Source: Rubrimonas sp036788415 (GTDB lineage: Bacteria; Pseudomonadota; Alphaproteobacteria; Rhodobacterales; Rhodobacteraceae). From it: a DNA stretch of 64,000 nucleotides. The stretch covers positions 7,749 through 71,748 of the forward strand of contig NZ_DAIQNN010000010.1 of NCBI RefSeq assembly GCF_036788415.1, written 5' to 3'. The position numbers and the translations under genes were made by a program. Positions 19,544 to 27,168 of the stretch are shown piece by piece; position 1 is the first letter of the stretch; the number at the start of each line of letters is the position of its first letter. Under the pieces are notes generated by a model. That model was not told the origin of the DNA. It did no database searches and saw only the letters and a program-made list of their open reading frames with translations.

Positions 19544-19615
19544 GGCCCGAAACGACTTCGGGCCGATCAACGGCCCGCCTCGTCTCCCGTGGGACCCGCC
19601 ATCGGGTGGCGAGGC
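19544..19615 (-). promoter_or_regulatory. Structured leader of the rimP operon
   Basis: Several inverted repeats lie between the likely promoter and the rimP start: a 7-bp stem (19544-19550 with 19558-19564), a 6-bp outer stem (19577-19582 with 19610-19615), and a 5-bp hairpin nested inside it (19594-19598 with 19603-19607). They could form a structured 5' leader that controls expression of the translation operon. The interpretation is an inference. Confidence 0.35.
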
Positions 19616-19632
19616 CGCCGCTGTCGCTCAGG

Positions 19633-19661
19633 GCTATACCCCGCAGGGCGAAACCGCGCAA
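19633..19661 (-). promoter_or_regulatory. Candidate sigma-70 promoter of the rimP-nusA-infB operon
   Basis: On the minus strand, TTGCGC (19656-19661) and TATAGC (19633-19638) are separated by exactly 17 bases, about 115 bases ahead of the rimP start. The rest of the 251-base divergent region between rimP and the lytic transglycosylase shows no gene. Confidence 0.45.
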
Positions 19662-19769
19662 GACGCGCCGGATATGGGGCCGAGGCCGGCGATCGGGGCG
19701 CGCGCCCCCTACGAAAACGCCGCGCGACGCGCTAAGTGAGGCGCGACGAGCGAGGGAGAGACGTCCGAC

Positions 19770-21047
19770 ATGACCCTTCGAACCGCCGCGAGGCTCGCAA
19801 CCGCCGCCGTCCTGCTGGCCGGATGCGCGCAGTCCGAGCCCGCCGCGCGCGCGCCGGCGCCGCAGGCCCGGCCCGCGACGCCGGTCGCCGCCGACCCGGC
19901 CGAACCCGCGCCCCGTCCGGCGAGCTTCGTCGCCTGGCGCGACGGCTTCCGGGCGAAAGCGCGCGCGGCGGGCGTCTCGGACGCGACGTTCGACGCGGCC
20001 TTCGCCGGTGTCGGGCTGAATGCGCGCGTGCTGGAACTCGACGGGCGGCAACCCGAATTCGTCCGCCCGATCTGGGACTACATCGACAGCGCGGTCTCCG
20101 AGACGCGCGTCGCGACGGGCCGGCGGCTGCGCGTCGAGAAGGCCGACGATCTGGCGCGGATCGAGGCGGCCTATGGCGTTCCGGCCGAGATCGTCCTGGC
20201 GATCTGGGGCGCCGAGAGCGCGTTCGGGAGCTTCTACGGCGACATCAACGTGATCGAGGCGCTGGCGACGCTGGCCTATGAGGGGCGCCGCCGCAGCTTC
20301 GGCGAGGAGCAGCTGATCGCGGCGCTGACCATCCTGCAGGCCGGCGACATCGCGCCGGAGCGGATGGTCGGCAGCTGGGCCGGGGCGATGGGCCACACCC
20401 AGTTCATCCCCACGAGCTATCTCGCCTATGCGGTGGACTTCACCGGCGACGGGCGGCGCGACCTCTGGGCCGAGGACGCGCTCGACGCGCTCGCCTCCAC
20501 CGCCAACTACCTGGCCCGCGCCGGGTGGCGGACGGGCGCGCCCTGGGGCGCGGAAGCGCGCCTGCCGCAGGGCTTCGACCATGGGCTCGCCGACGGGCGC
20601 GCCCGCGACGCCGCCTTCTGGGCCGAGCGCGGCGTGCGGACGGTCGGCGGCGCCGCGCCCGTCGATCACGGCCCGGCGAAGCTGCTTCTGCCCGCCGGCG
20701 CGCGCGGCCCGGCCTTTCTGACCTACGCGAATTTCGACGCGATCAAGCGCTACAACAACGCCACCGCCTACGCGCTCGCGGTGGCGCATCTGGCCGACCG
20801 GATCGGCGGCGGCGGCCCCTTCGCCGCCGAGTGGCCGCGCGGCGACCGCCCGCTCTCGCGCAGCGAGAAGGAGGAGATGCAGCGCCGGCTGACCGGGCTC
20901 GGCTTCGACACGCGGGGCGCCGACGGGATCGTCGGACCCGACACGCGGGCCGCGATCCGGGGGTTCCAGTCGAGCCGCGGCCTGCCGCCCGACGGCTACG
21001 ACAGCGCCGAGTTGCTGGCGGAGCTGCGACGGGCGGGCGGGCTGTGA
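19770..21047 (+). CDS. MltB-family lytic murein transglycosylase lipoprotein
   Basis: Cleaves peptidoglycan glycan strands with 1,6-anhydromuramic acid formation. It has 425 residues: a lipoprotein signal peptide with lipobox LAGC (Cys19), a Pro/Ala-rich linker, a SLT_2/MltB catalytic domain with the acid Glu149 in IWGAESAFGSFYGD and the following GAMGHTQFIPTSY, and a C-terminal PG_binding_1 domain (residues ~365-420, LGFDTRGADGIVGPDT). It is probably anchored in a membrane facing the periplasm. GAGGGAGAG precedes the start. Its stop overlaps the GTG of the next gene. Confidence 0.93.
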   Translation: MTLRTAARLATAAVLLAGCAQSEPAARAPAPQARPATPVAADPAEPAPRPASFVAWRDGFRAKARAAGVSDATFDAAFAGVGLNARVLELDGRQPEFVRPIWDYIDSAVSETRVATGRRLRVEKADDLARIEAAYGVPAEIVLAIWGAESAFGSFYGDINVIEALATLAYEGRRRSFGEEQLIAALTILQAGDIAPERMVGSWAGAMGHTQFIPTSYLAYAVDFTGDGRRDLWAEDALDALASTANYLARAGWRTGAPWGAEARLPQGFDHGLADGRARDAAFWAERGVRTVGGAAPVDHGPAKLLLPAGARGPAFLTYANFDAIKRYNNATAYALAVAHLADRIGGGGPFAAEWPRGDRPLSRSEKEEMQRRLTGLGFDTRGADGIVGPDTRAAIRGFQSSRGLPPDGYDSAELLAELRRAGGL

Positions 21048-21481
21048 GGCGGCGCGCGGTCGTCCTGGGGCTGCTCGCCCTGACGTCCGGGGCGCCTGCG
21101 CCGGCGTTCGCCCAGCTGCGCATGCAGGAGCCCGCCGAGTCCCGCCCCGCCATCTCTCCGGGCCGGCGCGAGGGCGTGAACGAGGCGCTGCGGCGGACCG
21201 TGACGCTGGTGCTGCGCGCCGAGGCGCGGTCTCAGGGCCTGCCGCCGGAGTTGTCGGACCCCTCGCCGGTCGCCGAGGAGGTGATCGCCAGCCTGCGCAC
21301 CGGCGCGCGTCTGCCCGAGGGCGTCGAGGCCTTCGCCGTGCCCGACCGGATCAACCGCCGCCTGCCGCATGCGCGCGGCGGCTCGGTCTGGGCCTCGGTC
21401 GGCGCGACGCTGATCGAGATCGACCCGGTGCGGCTGACGGTGCTGTCCATCGCCCATGACGTGCTGCCGCCGCAGGTGTGA
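21044..21481 (+). CDS. Small secreted protein, possibly RcnB/CigR-like
   Basis: 145 residues from a GTG start at 21044 that overlaps the previous stop (GTGA). An N-terminal signal peptide ends near APAPAFA. I do not recognise the protein firmly. The C-terminal part (PDRINRRLPHARGGSVWASV, then ATLIEIDPVRLTVLSIAHDV) recalls the end of RcnB/CigR-type periplasmic proteins, where a short strand pair follows RLP. RcnB proteins affect nickel/cobalt homeostasis, which would fit the metal importer downstream, but this is tentative. Confidence 0.65.
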   Translation: MRRRAVVLGLLALTSGAPAPAFAQLRMQEPAESRPAISPGRREGVNEALRRTVTLVLRAEARSQGLPPELSDPSPVAEEVIASLRTGARLPEGVEAFAVPDRINRRLPHARGGSVWASVGATLIEIDPVRLTVLSIAHDVLPPQV

Positions 21482-21515
21482 AGCGGTCGGACCCGCGGCC
21501 GAAAGGAGGCTCCCG

Positions 21516-21971
21516 ATGCGCGTCGCGCTCGCCCTTGCGCTGATTGCGGCGCCCGTCTTCGCCGGTTTCGTCGTCGCCGGGCCGGTCGGCGACCGCGCGC
21601 CGGTCGCCTACACGGTGCGCGACGGCGTCGAAATCCCCGAGCCGCTGGCCCCGGCGGGCGACCCCGAGCGCGGCGCCGCTGTCGCCGCCGATCCCGAGCG
21701 GGGCGGATGCCTGACCTGTCACGCCGGGCCCGACGGGGAGGGGGGCTCGGACGCGCCCGACCTCGCCGGGATCGGCGCACGGGCGTCGGAAGGGCGGCTG
21801 CGGCTCGCGGTCGTCCATTACGGGGCGCTCGACCCCGACGTGACGGAGCACGCCTTCTACGAGGTGCGCGACCTCGGCGAGGCGGTCTCGGAGGACGCGG
21901 TCGGGACGACGGCGCTGACGGCGCAGGAGGTCGAAGACCTGGTCGCCTGGCTCGCCAGCCTGCGCGACTGA
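21516..21971 (+). CDS. SoxX-like monoheme cytochrome c without a methionine ligand
   Basis: Secreted c-type cytochrome of 151 residues. The signal peptide (VALALALIAAPVFAG) is followed by one heme-binding CLTCH (Cys65, Cys68, His69). The layout resembles SoxX and related cytochromes: PDLAGIGAR after the heme, then a region where SoxX has MPAFY, and TAQEVEDLVAWLASL at the C-terminus. Here that region reads EHAFYEV, and there is no Met anywhere after the initiator, so the distal ligand is probably His112 (or His101). AAAGGAGG precedes the ATG. Partner unknown; no other sox genes nearby. Confidence 0.83.
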   Translation: MRVALALALIAAPVFAGFVVAGPVGDRAPVAYTVRDGVEIPEPLAPAGDPERGAAVAADPERGGCLTCHAGPDGEGGSDAPDLAGIGARASEGRLRLAVVHYGALDPDVTEHAFYEVRDLGEAVSEDAVGTTALTAQEVEDLVAWLASLRD

Positions 21972-21994
21972 GCGTCCCGCCAGCGCGCCGCGCC

Positions 21995-22020
21995 TTGACA
22001 GGGGCGGGGCCGGGTATGAC
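21995..22020 (+). promoter_or_regulatory. Possible promoter before cbiM
   Basis: A perfect TTGACA (21995-22000) lies in the 86-base gap before cbiM, followed by TATGAC at 22015-22020. The 14-base spacing is shorter than a sigma-70 promoter allows without distortion or an activator. A small dyad GACGA-TTGAG-TCGTC (22018-22032) follows. I see no cobalamin riboswitch in this short gap. Confidence 0.3.
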
Positions 22021-22057
22021 GATTGAGTCGTCTATTCACACGCAGCGGGGTCGCCGG

Positions 22058-22699
22058 ATGGCGCATATCGTCGATGGCGTGCTGTCCGCGCCTGTGCTGA
22101 TCGCCGGCGGCGCCGCGGCTGCGGCGGGGGTCGCGGCGGGGCTGCGCGGGCTCGACGACGCGCGCATCCTGCGCGCGGCGATCCTGTCGGCGGCGTTCTT
22201 CACCGCCTCGCTGATGATGATCCCGGTCGGCGCGACCAGCGTGCATCTGCTGCTCTCGACGCTGATGGGGCTGGCCGTCGGATGGGCGGTCTTTCCAGCG
22301 GTTCTGGTCGGGCTGACGCTGCAATTCATGCTGTTCGGGGTCGGCGGGCTGACGACGCTCGGGGTCAACACGCTCAATATCGCCCTGCCGGGGGCGCTGG
22401 CGGGGCTCGCTCTGCGCGGGCTGATGGGCGGGCTGACGGGCGGGGAGGGCGCGTCGGCGCCGGCGCGGGCGATGGCCGTTGCGGGGCTCGCGGCGGCCTG
22501 CGCGGTCGCGGCGACCACGGCGATGGTCGCCGGGGCGCTGGCGCTGTCGGCGCCCGGTTTCGCGGCGGCGGCCCCTTTCGTGGCGCTGGTCAACGTGCCG
22601 CTGATGGCGGTCGAGGCCGCCGTGACGGCCTTCGCCGTCGGCTTCCTGATGAAGGTGAAGCCGGAGCTGATCGCGCCCGAGACGGCGCTTCCCGCGTGA
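22058..22699 (+). CDS. cbiM: ECF-type nickel/cobalt transporter substrate component CbiM/NikM
   Basis: Membrane substrate-capture component of an energy-coupling-factor metal importer, 213 residues with about six to seven helices. The family N-terminus appears as MAHIVDGVLS. In known NikM/CbiM the metal is held by the free N-terminal amine and a His at position 2; after removal of Met before Ala, this protein would present Ala1-His2-Ile3. Other landmarks are IPVGATSVHLLLSTLMGLAVG and FGVGGLTTLGVN. Its stop overlaps the GTG of the NikL-like gene. Confidence 0.92.
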   Translation: MAHIVDGVLSAPVLIAGGAAAAAGVAAGLRGLDDARILRAAILSAAFFTASLMMIPVGATSVHLLLSTLMGLAVGWAVFPAVLVGLTLQFMLFGVGGLTTLGVNTLNIALPGALAGLALRGLMGGLTGGEGASAPARAMAVAGLAAACAVAATTAMVAGALALSAPGFAAAAPFVALVNVPLMAVEAAVTAFAVGFLMKVKPELIAPETALPA

Positions 22700-23277
22700 C
22701 GCGCGGTCTGCGGCGTCTGGCGCTGGCCGGGGCGCTCGCGCTGCTCTGGGCGGCGCCGGCCGCCGCCCACAAGATCAAGGTCTTCGCTGTGGTCCAGGCC
22801 GGAGAGGTCGCGGGCTACGCCTTCTTCATCGGCGGAAGGCGCCCGGCGGCGGCCTTCGTGCGCGCGACGGGCCCGGACGGCGCGGCGCTGTTCGACGGAC
22901 CCGCCGGGCCGGAGGGAGATTTCGCCTTTTCCGCGCCCGAGGGCGGGCCGGTCGAGATCGTGGTCGATGCGGGCGAGGGCCATGTCGCGCGGATGACGCT
23001 GGATGCGGATCGGTTCGCCGCGCTCGGCGCGCCCGAGGCGCGCGCGGCGGCGGAGCGCGCGCCCGTCGCCGATCCCGCGCCGGCGGGGCCGGACGCGGCC
23101 CGCATCGAGGCTGCGGTCGAGGCTGCGGTCGAGGCGGCTGTCGCGCGTCAGCTGCGCCCGCTGCTCAAGGCGCAGGCGGCGGCGGAGGCGCGCATCCGCT
23201 TCAACGACGTCGCCGGCGGCGTCGGGATGATCGTCGGCATGGCGGGCGTGGCGCTCTGGGCGCGGTCGCGGCGGTGA
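22696..23277 (+). CDS. NikL/CbiL-like auxiliary component of the metal importer
   Basis: 193 residues from a GTG at 22696 overlapping the cbiM stop. A signal peptide (LALAGALALLWAAPAAA) would leave a mature protein starting His25-Lys-Ile. The periplasmic part resembles carboxypeptidase-regulatory-like beta domains. A predicted helix with repeated EAAVEAAV units precedes a C-terminal transmembrane segment (VGMIVGMAGVALWA). This two-anchor architecture fits the NikL/CbiL proteins encoded beside CbiM in many nickel/cobalt ECF systems. The exposed histidine could help deliver metal. Confidence 0.8.
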   Translation: MTRGLRRLALAGALALLWAAPAAAHKIKVFAVVQAGEVAGYAFFIGGRRPAAAFVRATGPDGAALFDGPAGPEGDFAFSAPEGGPVEIVVDAGEGHVARMTLDADRFAALGAPEARAAAERAPVADPAPAGPDAARIEAAVEAAVEAAVARQLRPLLKAQAAAEARIRFNDVAGGVGMIVGMAGVALWARSRR

Positions 23278-24005
23278 CCGGGCGCGACCTTCTCGCCGGG
23301 CTCGATCCGCGGAGCCGGGTGCTGGGCGCGGCCGCCCTGATCGTCGGGCTCGCGGCGCTCGACGATCCGGTTGCGCTGGCGGCGGCGGTCGCCCTGGCGG
23401 CGGGGTTGGCGGTCGCGGCGGGCTGGGCGTGGCGCGATCTGGCGCGCCGGCTCGGCCATGTCGAGGCGATCGTCGCGGCGCTGCTCGTTGCGGTCCCTTT
23501 CGCGACGCCGGGGACGCCGGTTCTGGCGCTGGGGCCGCTGAGCGCGAGCGCGGAGGGCCTCGCGCTCGCGGGGATCCTGGCGCTGCGCATCGCCGCCTGC
23601 GCGCTGGCGGCGCTGGCGCTGCTCGGCGCGCTGGAGCCCGCAAGGCTTGGCCAGACGCTCGCGCGGCTCGGCGCGCCAGAGCGGCTCGCGCGGCTGTTCA
23701 TGCTGACGGCGCGCTACGCGGGCCTTATCGGCGAGGAACTGGCGCGGATGCGCGCGGCGATGCGGCTGCGCGGCTTCGAGGGCGGGCTGTCGCGCCACGC
23801 TTTGCGCAGTTGGGGACATCTCGTCGGCATGGCGCTGGTGCGCGCCGCCGACCGCGCCGAGCGCGCCGAGGAGGCGATGCGGCTGCGGCTCTGGCGCGGC
23901 GCGCTGCCGATGGCGGGGCCGGCGGGGTTCGGCGCGGCGGATGCGGGCTTCGCGCTCGCGGTCGGCGCGGCGCTCGCGCTCATGCTGTGGAGCGCCGCAG
24001 GATGA
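23274..24005 (+). CDS. cbiQ: ECF transporter transmembrane coupling protein CbiQ
   Basis: EcfT-type membrane subunit of 243 residues. The N-terminus LDPRSRVLGAAALIVGLAAL and the cytoplasmic coupling-helix motifs MRLRGF and, later, EEAMRLRLW (the Ala-Arg-Gly-type motifs that touch the ATPase) are clear. It transmits ATP-driven movement from CbiO to CbiM. It starts with GTG at 23274, overlapping the previous stop, and its own stop overlaps the cbiO ATG. Confidence 0.92.
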   Translation: MTGRDLLAGLDPRSRVLGAAALIVGLAALDDPVALAAAVALAAGLAVAAGWAWRDLARRLGHVEAIVAALLVAVPFATPGTPVLALGPLSASAEGLALAGILALRIAACALAALALLGALEPARLGQTLARLGAPERLARLFMLTARYAGLIGEELARMRAAMRLRGFEGGLSRHALRSWGHLVGMALVRAADRAERAEEAMRLRLWRGALPMAGPAGFGAADAGFALAVGAALALMLWSAAG

Positions 24006-24697
24006 GCGGCGCGGTCTTCGAGGTCGAGGGCCTGCGGCTTCGCCGGGGCGGGCTGCTGCTGCTCGACGGCGGCGCGCTGCGGCTGGGCCGGGGCGAGCGG
24101 GTCGCGCTGCTGGGTCCGAACGGGGCGGGCAAGTCGTCGCTGCTGCGCGCGCTCGTCGGGCTCGACCGGGCCGAGGCCGGGACGATCCGCGCCTTCGGCG
24201 CGCCGATGCGCGGCGAGGCCGATTTCCGCGAGGCGCGTCGCCGCGTCGGCGTGCTGTTGCAGGACCCCGACGACCAGCTCTTCTGCCCGACCGTGATCGA
24301 GGACGTGGCGTTCGGGCCGCTCAATCTCGGCATGACCGAGGCCGAGGCCTTCGCCCGGGCGCAGGACACCCTCGCCCGGCTCGCGCTCGACCATCTCGCC
24401 GAGCGCGTCACCCATCGCCTTTCGGGCGGCGAGAAGCGGCTCGCCGCACTGGCGGGCGTCCTCGCCATGCGCCCCGACGCGCTGCTGCTCGACGAGCCGA
24501 CCAACGCGCTCGACGAGGAGAACCATGCGCGCATGCTCGACCTGCTCGATGGGCTCGACGCGGCGATGCTGATCGTCTCGCACGACCCGCGGGCGCTGGC
24601 CCGTCTGCCGCGCCGGGCGGTGCGGCTGCGCGACGGCGCGCTCGAGGAGGTCGCATCGCCGCTCGGGGAAATATCGGGCCGCGTCGCCGCCGCTTGA
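24002..24697 (+). CDS. cbiO: ECF transporter ATPase CbiO
   Basis: ABC ATPase of 231 residues driving the nickel/cobalt importer. Walker A is GPNGAGKSS (about residues 38-46), the Q-loop VLLQDPDDQLF, the signature LSGGEK, Walker B ALLLDEPTNALD and the switch His in LIVSHDPR. DPDDQLF after the Q-loop is typical of ECF ATPases. It is the fourth overlapping gene of the operon; CbiO usually works as a homodimer when only one ATPase gene is present. Confidence 0.95.
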   Translation: MSGAVFEVEGLRLRRGGLLLLDGGALRLGRGERVALLGPNGAGKSSLLRALVGLDRAEAGTIRAFGAPMRGEADFREARRRVGVLLQDPDDQLFCPTVIEDVAFGPLNLGMTEAEAFARAQDTLARLALDHLAERVTHRLSGGEKRLAALAGVLAMRPDALLLDEPTNALDEENHARMLDLLDGLDAAMLIVSHDPRALARLPRRAVRLRDGALEEVASPLGEISGRVAAA

Positions 24698-24754
24698 CCC
24701 GGCCTCGCCCGCCGGGTCTGCTCGCGGCGGTTGCGGGACGGCGGGAGGGCGTGC

Positions 24755-25684
24755 GTGGTCGGCGGGCTGGAATGGCTGGGCGCGCGGGCGCGCTGGGCGC
24801 TGCTGCTGGGGTGTTGCGCGGCGCTCGCACTGCCGCAGATCGGCGCGATCCTGCGCCCGGCGCTCCCGGTTTTCGTCGCGCTGATCTACGCGCTCGCGAT
24901 GCTGCGCATCGACTTGCCCGGCGTCGCCCGCCGCCTTATCGACCCGCGCCGCGCGCTCCTGACCTGGCCGCTCGCGCTGGCGATGACGGCGGGCTCGGCG
25001 GCGGCGTCGCTCTGGGTCGCGCGCGCGCTCGGGGCGGGGCCGGCGGTCGAGGCGGCGCTGGTTTTCGCCTTTCTCGCCCCGCCCATCGGCTCCTCGGCGG
25101 CGATGTGCCTGCTGCTGGGGCTGAACGCGGCGCTGGCGCTCGAGATGACGGTGCTGTGCAGCTTCGCCCTGCCATTCGTCGCGCCGCCCGTGGCGCAGGC
25201 GCTGCTCGGCGCGCAGCTCACCCTCTCGCCCTTCGATCTCGGCGCGCGGATGGCGGCGATGGTGTTCGGCGGCGTCGCGCTCGCGCTGGTCCTGCGGCGG
25301 CTGATCCCTCCCGGCTTCATCGCCCGGCGCGCGCGCGCCTTCGACGGGGCGGCGACGCTGTCGATGCTGGTCTTCGCCTTCCCGCTCTTCGACGGCGTGG
25401 CCGCGACGCTTGTCGCCGAGCCTGCGCTGGGGCTGGGCCTGCTGGCGCTGTCCTGCCTGATCCTGCTCGGGCCGCAGATCGCCGGGCTGGCGCTCGCGCG
25501 CGGGCCCGACGCCGGCGCGGCGGGGCTGGTCTGGGGGATGCGCTCGGTCGCGATCTTTCTCGCCGCGCTGCCGCCCGAGCCGCGCTTCTCGCTCTTCGTC
25601 GCGCTCTATCAGTTCCCGATGTACGGCACGCCGCTGCTGCTCGGCGCGCTCTACCGGCGCAGATCGGCCCGCAATTCGGGCTGA
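24755..25684 (+). CDS. Bile acid:sodium symporter (BASS)-like membrane transporter
   Basis: About 309 residues, nearly all hydrophobic, with roughly nine to ten helices. The internal GSSAAMCLLLGLNAALALEM and the later LFVALYQFPMYGTPLLLG resemble the BASS/SBF family, but the substrate cannot be read from sequence. The GTG at 24755 is chosen because GGGAGGG lies five bases ahead; a TTG at 24731 is in frame. It starts 57 bases after cbiO on the same strand and may belong to the metal operon. Its 3' end overlaps the convergent MFS gene by 34 bases. Confidence 0.7.
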   Translation: MVGGLEWLGARARWALLLGCCAALALPQIGAILRPALPVFVALIYALAMLRIDLPGVARRLIDPRRALLTWPLALAMTAGSAAASLWVARALGAGPAVEAALVFAFLAPPIGSSAAMCLLLGLNAALALEMTVLCSFALPFVAPPVAQALLGAQLTLSPFDLGARMAAMVFGGVALALVLRRLIPPGFIARRARAFDGAATLSMLVFAFPLFDGVAATLVAEPALGLGLLALSCLILLGPQIAGLALARGPDAGAAGLVWGMRSVAIFLAALPPEPRFSLFVALYQFPMYGTPLLLGALYRRRSARNSG

Positions 25685-26925
25685 ACAGGGGCGCGGAACA
25701 GGCGCCCCCGCTCGGTCGCGGCCAGCGTCGCGATGGTCGCCAGCCCGCACAGCGCGTAGCCCGTCGCCAGCGGCAGGATCGTCCCGTCATAGGCCCGCCC
25801 GATGACGAAACCCGCGCTCGCCCCGATCAGCGTCGTCGCGCCGCCGATGAAGGACGAGGCGATCCCGGCGACTTTCGCCTGCGGCTCCATCGCCAGCGCG
25901 TTGAAGTTCGAGAACACCATCCCAACCAGCGTCATCGCGCCGCCGAGCAGCGCCAGAAAAAGCCACAGCGGCGGGTGCCCGAGAAGGGCGAGCCCCGCCA
26001 GCGTCGCGCTGATCGCGGTGAAGGCGAGCACGGCTATGTGGCTGAGCGCGCGCATCCCGAAGCGGCCCACCAGCATCGCGTTCAGAAACGCCGAGAACGC
26101 CATGCAGAAGGCGATCGCTCCGAACACGACCGGAAACCAGGGGCCCAGCGCGTAAAGCTCGGCCAGGATTTGCTGGGCGGAGTTGATGAAGCCGAACAGC
26201 GCCCCGAAGAAGATCCCCGAGGCGAGCGCATAGCCGACCGTCTGGCGCTCCCGCAGCACCATCGCCGCACTTTCCGTCAGCGCGCGCGGGTCCAGAGGGC
26301 GGCGCCATTCCGGCGGCAGCGTCTCGGGCAGCCGGAGCGCCGCGACGGCGAGCACCGCGACGCCATAGACCGTCAGCGTCGCGAAGATCATGCGCCAGTC
26401 GCCGACCAGCAGCAGCGCCTGCCCCAGCGACGGCGCGACGATCGGGGCCGCCATGAAGGTCATCATCGCGAGCGATGTGACCTTGGCCATCCGCCGCCCC
26501 TCGTAGCAGTCGCGCACCAGCGCCGTCACGATCACCCGCGGCGCCGCCGCCCCCACGCCCTGCGCGGCGCGCGCGGCGAGCAGCGCCGCGAAATCGGCGG
26601 ATGCGGCGGCGAACAGCGCCGCGCCGCAATAGACCAGGAGCCCGCCGATCAGCACGGGCCGCCGCCCGTAGCGGTCGCTCAGCGCGCCCATCGCGAACTG
26701 CCCCAGTCCGAACCCCAGCAGATATGCGGTGACCACCGCCTGCCGGTCGTTCTCCGCCGCCACCGCCATCGCCCTCCCGATGTCGGGCAGGGCGGGCAAC
26801 ATGATGTCCGTCGCCACGGCGTTGAGCGCCATCAGCGCCGCGACCAGCAGCACGAAGCCGGCGAAGCCGAGGGGCGCATGGCTGGCCAGTGGCCGCGCCG
26901 CGCCCGGATGCGGATCGAGATGCAT
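25651..26925 (-). CDS. Bcr/CflA-family MFS multidrug exporter
   Basis: Major facilitator with about 424 residues and 12 predicted helices, in the drug:H+ antiporter-1 group. The motif GALSDRYGRRPVLIGG after helix 2 is MFS motif A. The region before it (NAVATDIMLPALPDIG) and the helix 5 segment APIVAPSLGQ (motif C-like) match Bcr/CflA. The start at 26925 is preferred over 27006 because family members begin a short distance before the first helix. It faces copA across a 243-base divergent region. Substrate unknown; bicyclomycin, sulfonamide or a metabolite are possibilities. Confidence 0.87.
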   Translation of the reverse strand: MHLDPHPGAARPLASHAPLGFAGFVLLVAALMALNAVATDIMLPALPDIGRAMAVAAENDRQAVVTAYLLGFGLGQFAMGALSDRYGRRPVLIGGLLVYCGAALFAAASADFAALLAARAAQGVGAAAPRVIVTALVRDCYEGRRMAKVTSLAMMTFMAAPIVAPSLGQALLLVGDWRMIFATLTVYGVAVLAVAALRLPETLPPEWRRPLDPRALTESAAMVLRERQTVGYALASGIFFGALFGFINSAQQILAELYALGPWFPVVFGAIAFCMAFSAFLNAMLVGRFGMRALSHIAVLAFTAISATLAGLALLGHPPLWLFLALLGGAMTLVGMVFSNFNALAMEPQAKVAGIASSFIGGATTLIGASAGFVIGRAYDGTILPLATGYALCGLATIATLAATERGRLFRAPVQPELRADLRR

Positions 26926-27100
26926 GAAGCGCTCCGGAGGTTCCGGCCTTGGTATCCCGTCGCGCAGCGCCTTGAAAGATGGGCGCCGCCCCCGCCGCGG
27001 CGACATCTTCGCCCAAGGCCGCCTCGGGTCGAAGCCGATGCGGCCTGCTCCGACGTCAAGCTGCTAGGTCTGGCGGTTTCGCGCCCCTGCGCGAAGAGGC

Positions 27101-27131
27101 TTGACCTTCCAGTCGCTGGATACCCCATAGC
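27101..27131 (+). promoter_or_regulatory. CueR-type copper-responsive promoter of copA
   Basis: TTGACC (-35, 27101-27106) and CATAGC (-10, 27126-27131) are separated by a 19-base spacer, the overlong spacing typical of MerR-family promoters. Centred in the spacer is the dyad TCCAG-TCG-CTGGA (27108-27120), close to the E. coli copA operator. CueR would bind here and untwist the DNA when it holds Cu(I). The transcript would start about 30 bases before the copA ATG. Confidence 0.8.
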
Positions 27132-27168
27132 GGTCGTCGGCGAGGCAAACGGACGAAGGGGGCGGCTC

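Noticed and set aside
21972..22057. Cobalamin riboswitch ahead of cbiM
   Set aside because: The gap is only 86 bases and lacks a B12-box-like element; a riboswitch of this class needs about 200 bases.
23941..27168. Upstream portion of the long frame that contains copA
   Set aside because: Low-complexity Arg/Ala translation across cbiO and the MFS gene; copA begins at 27169 with a ribosome-binding site and promoter.
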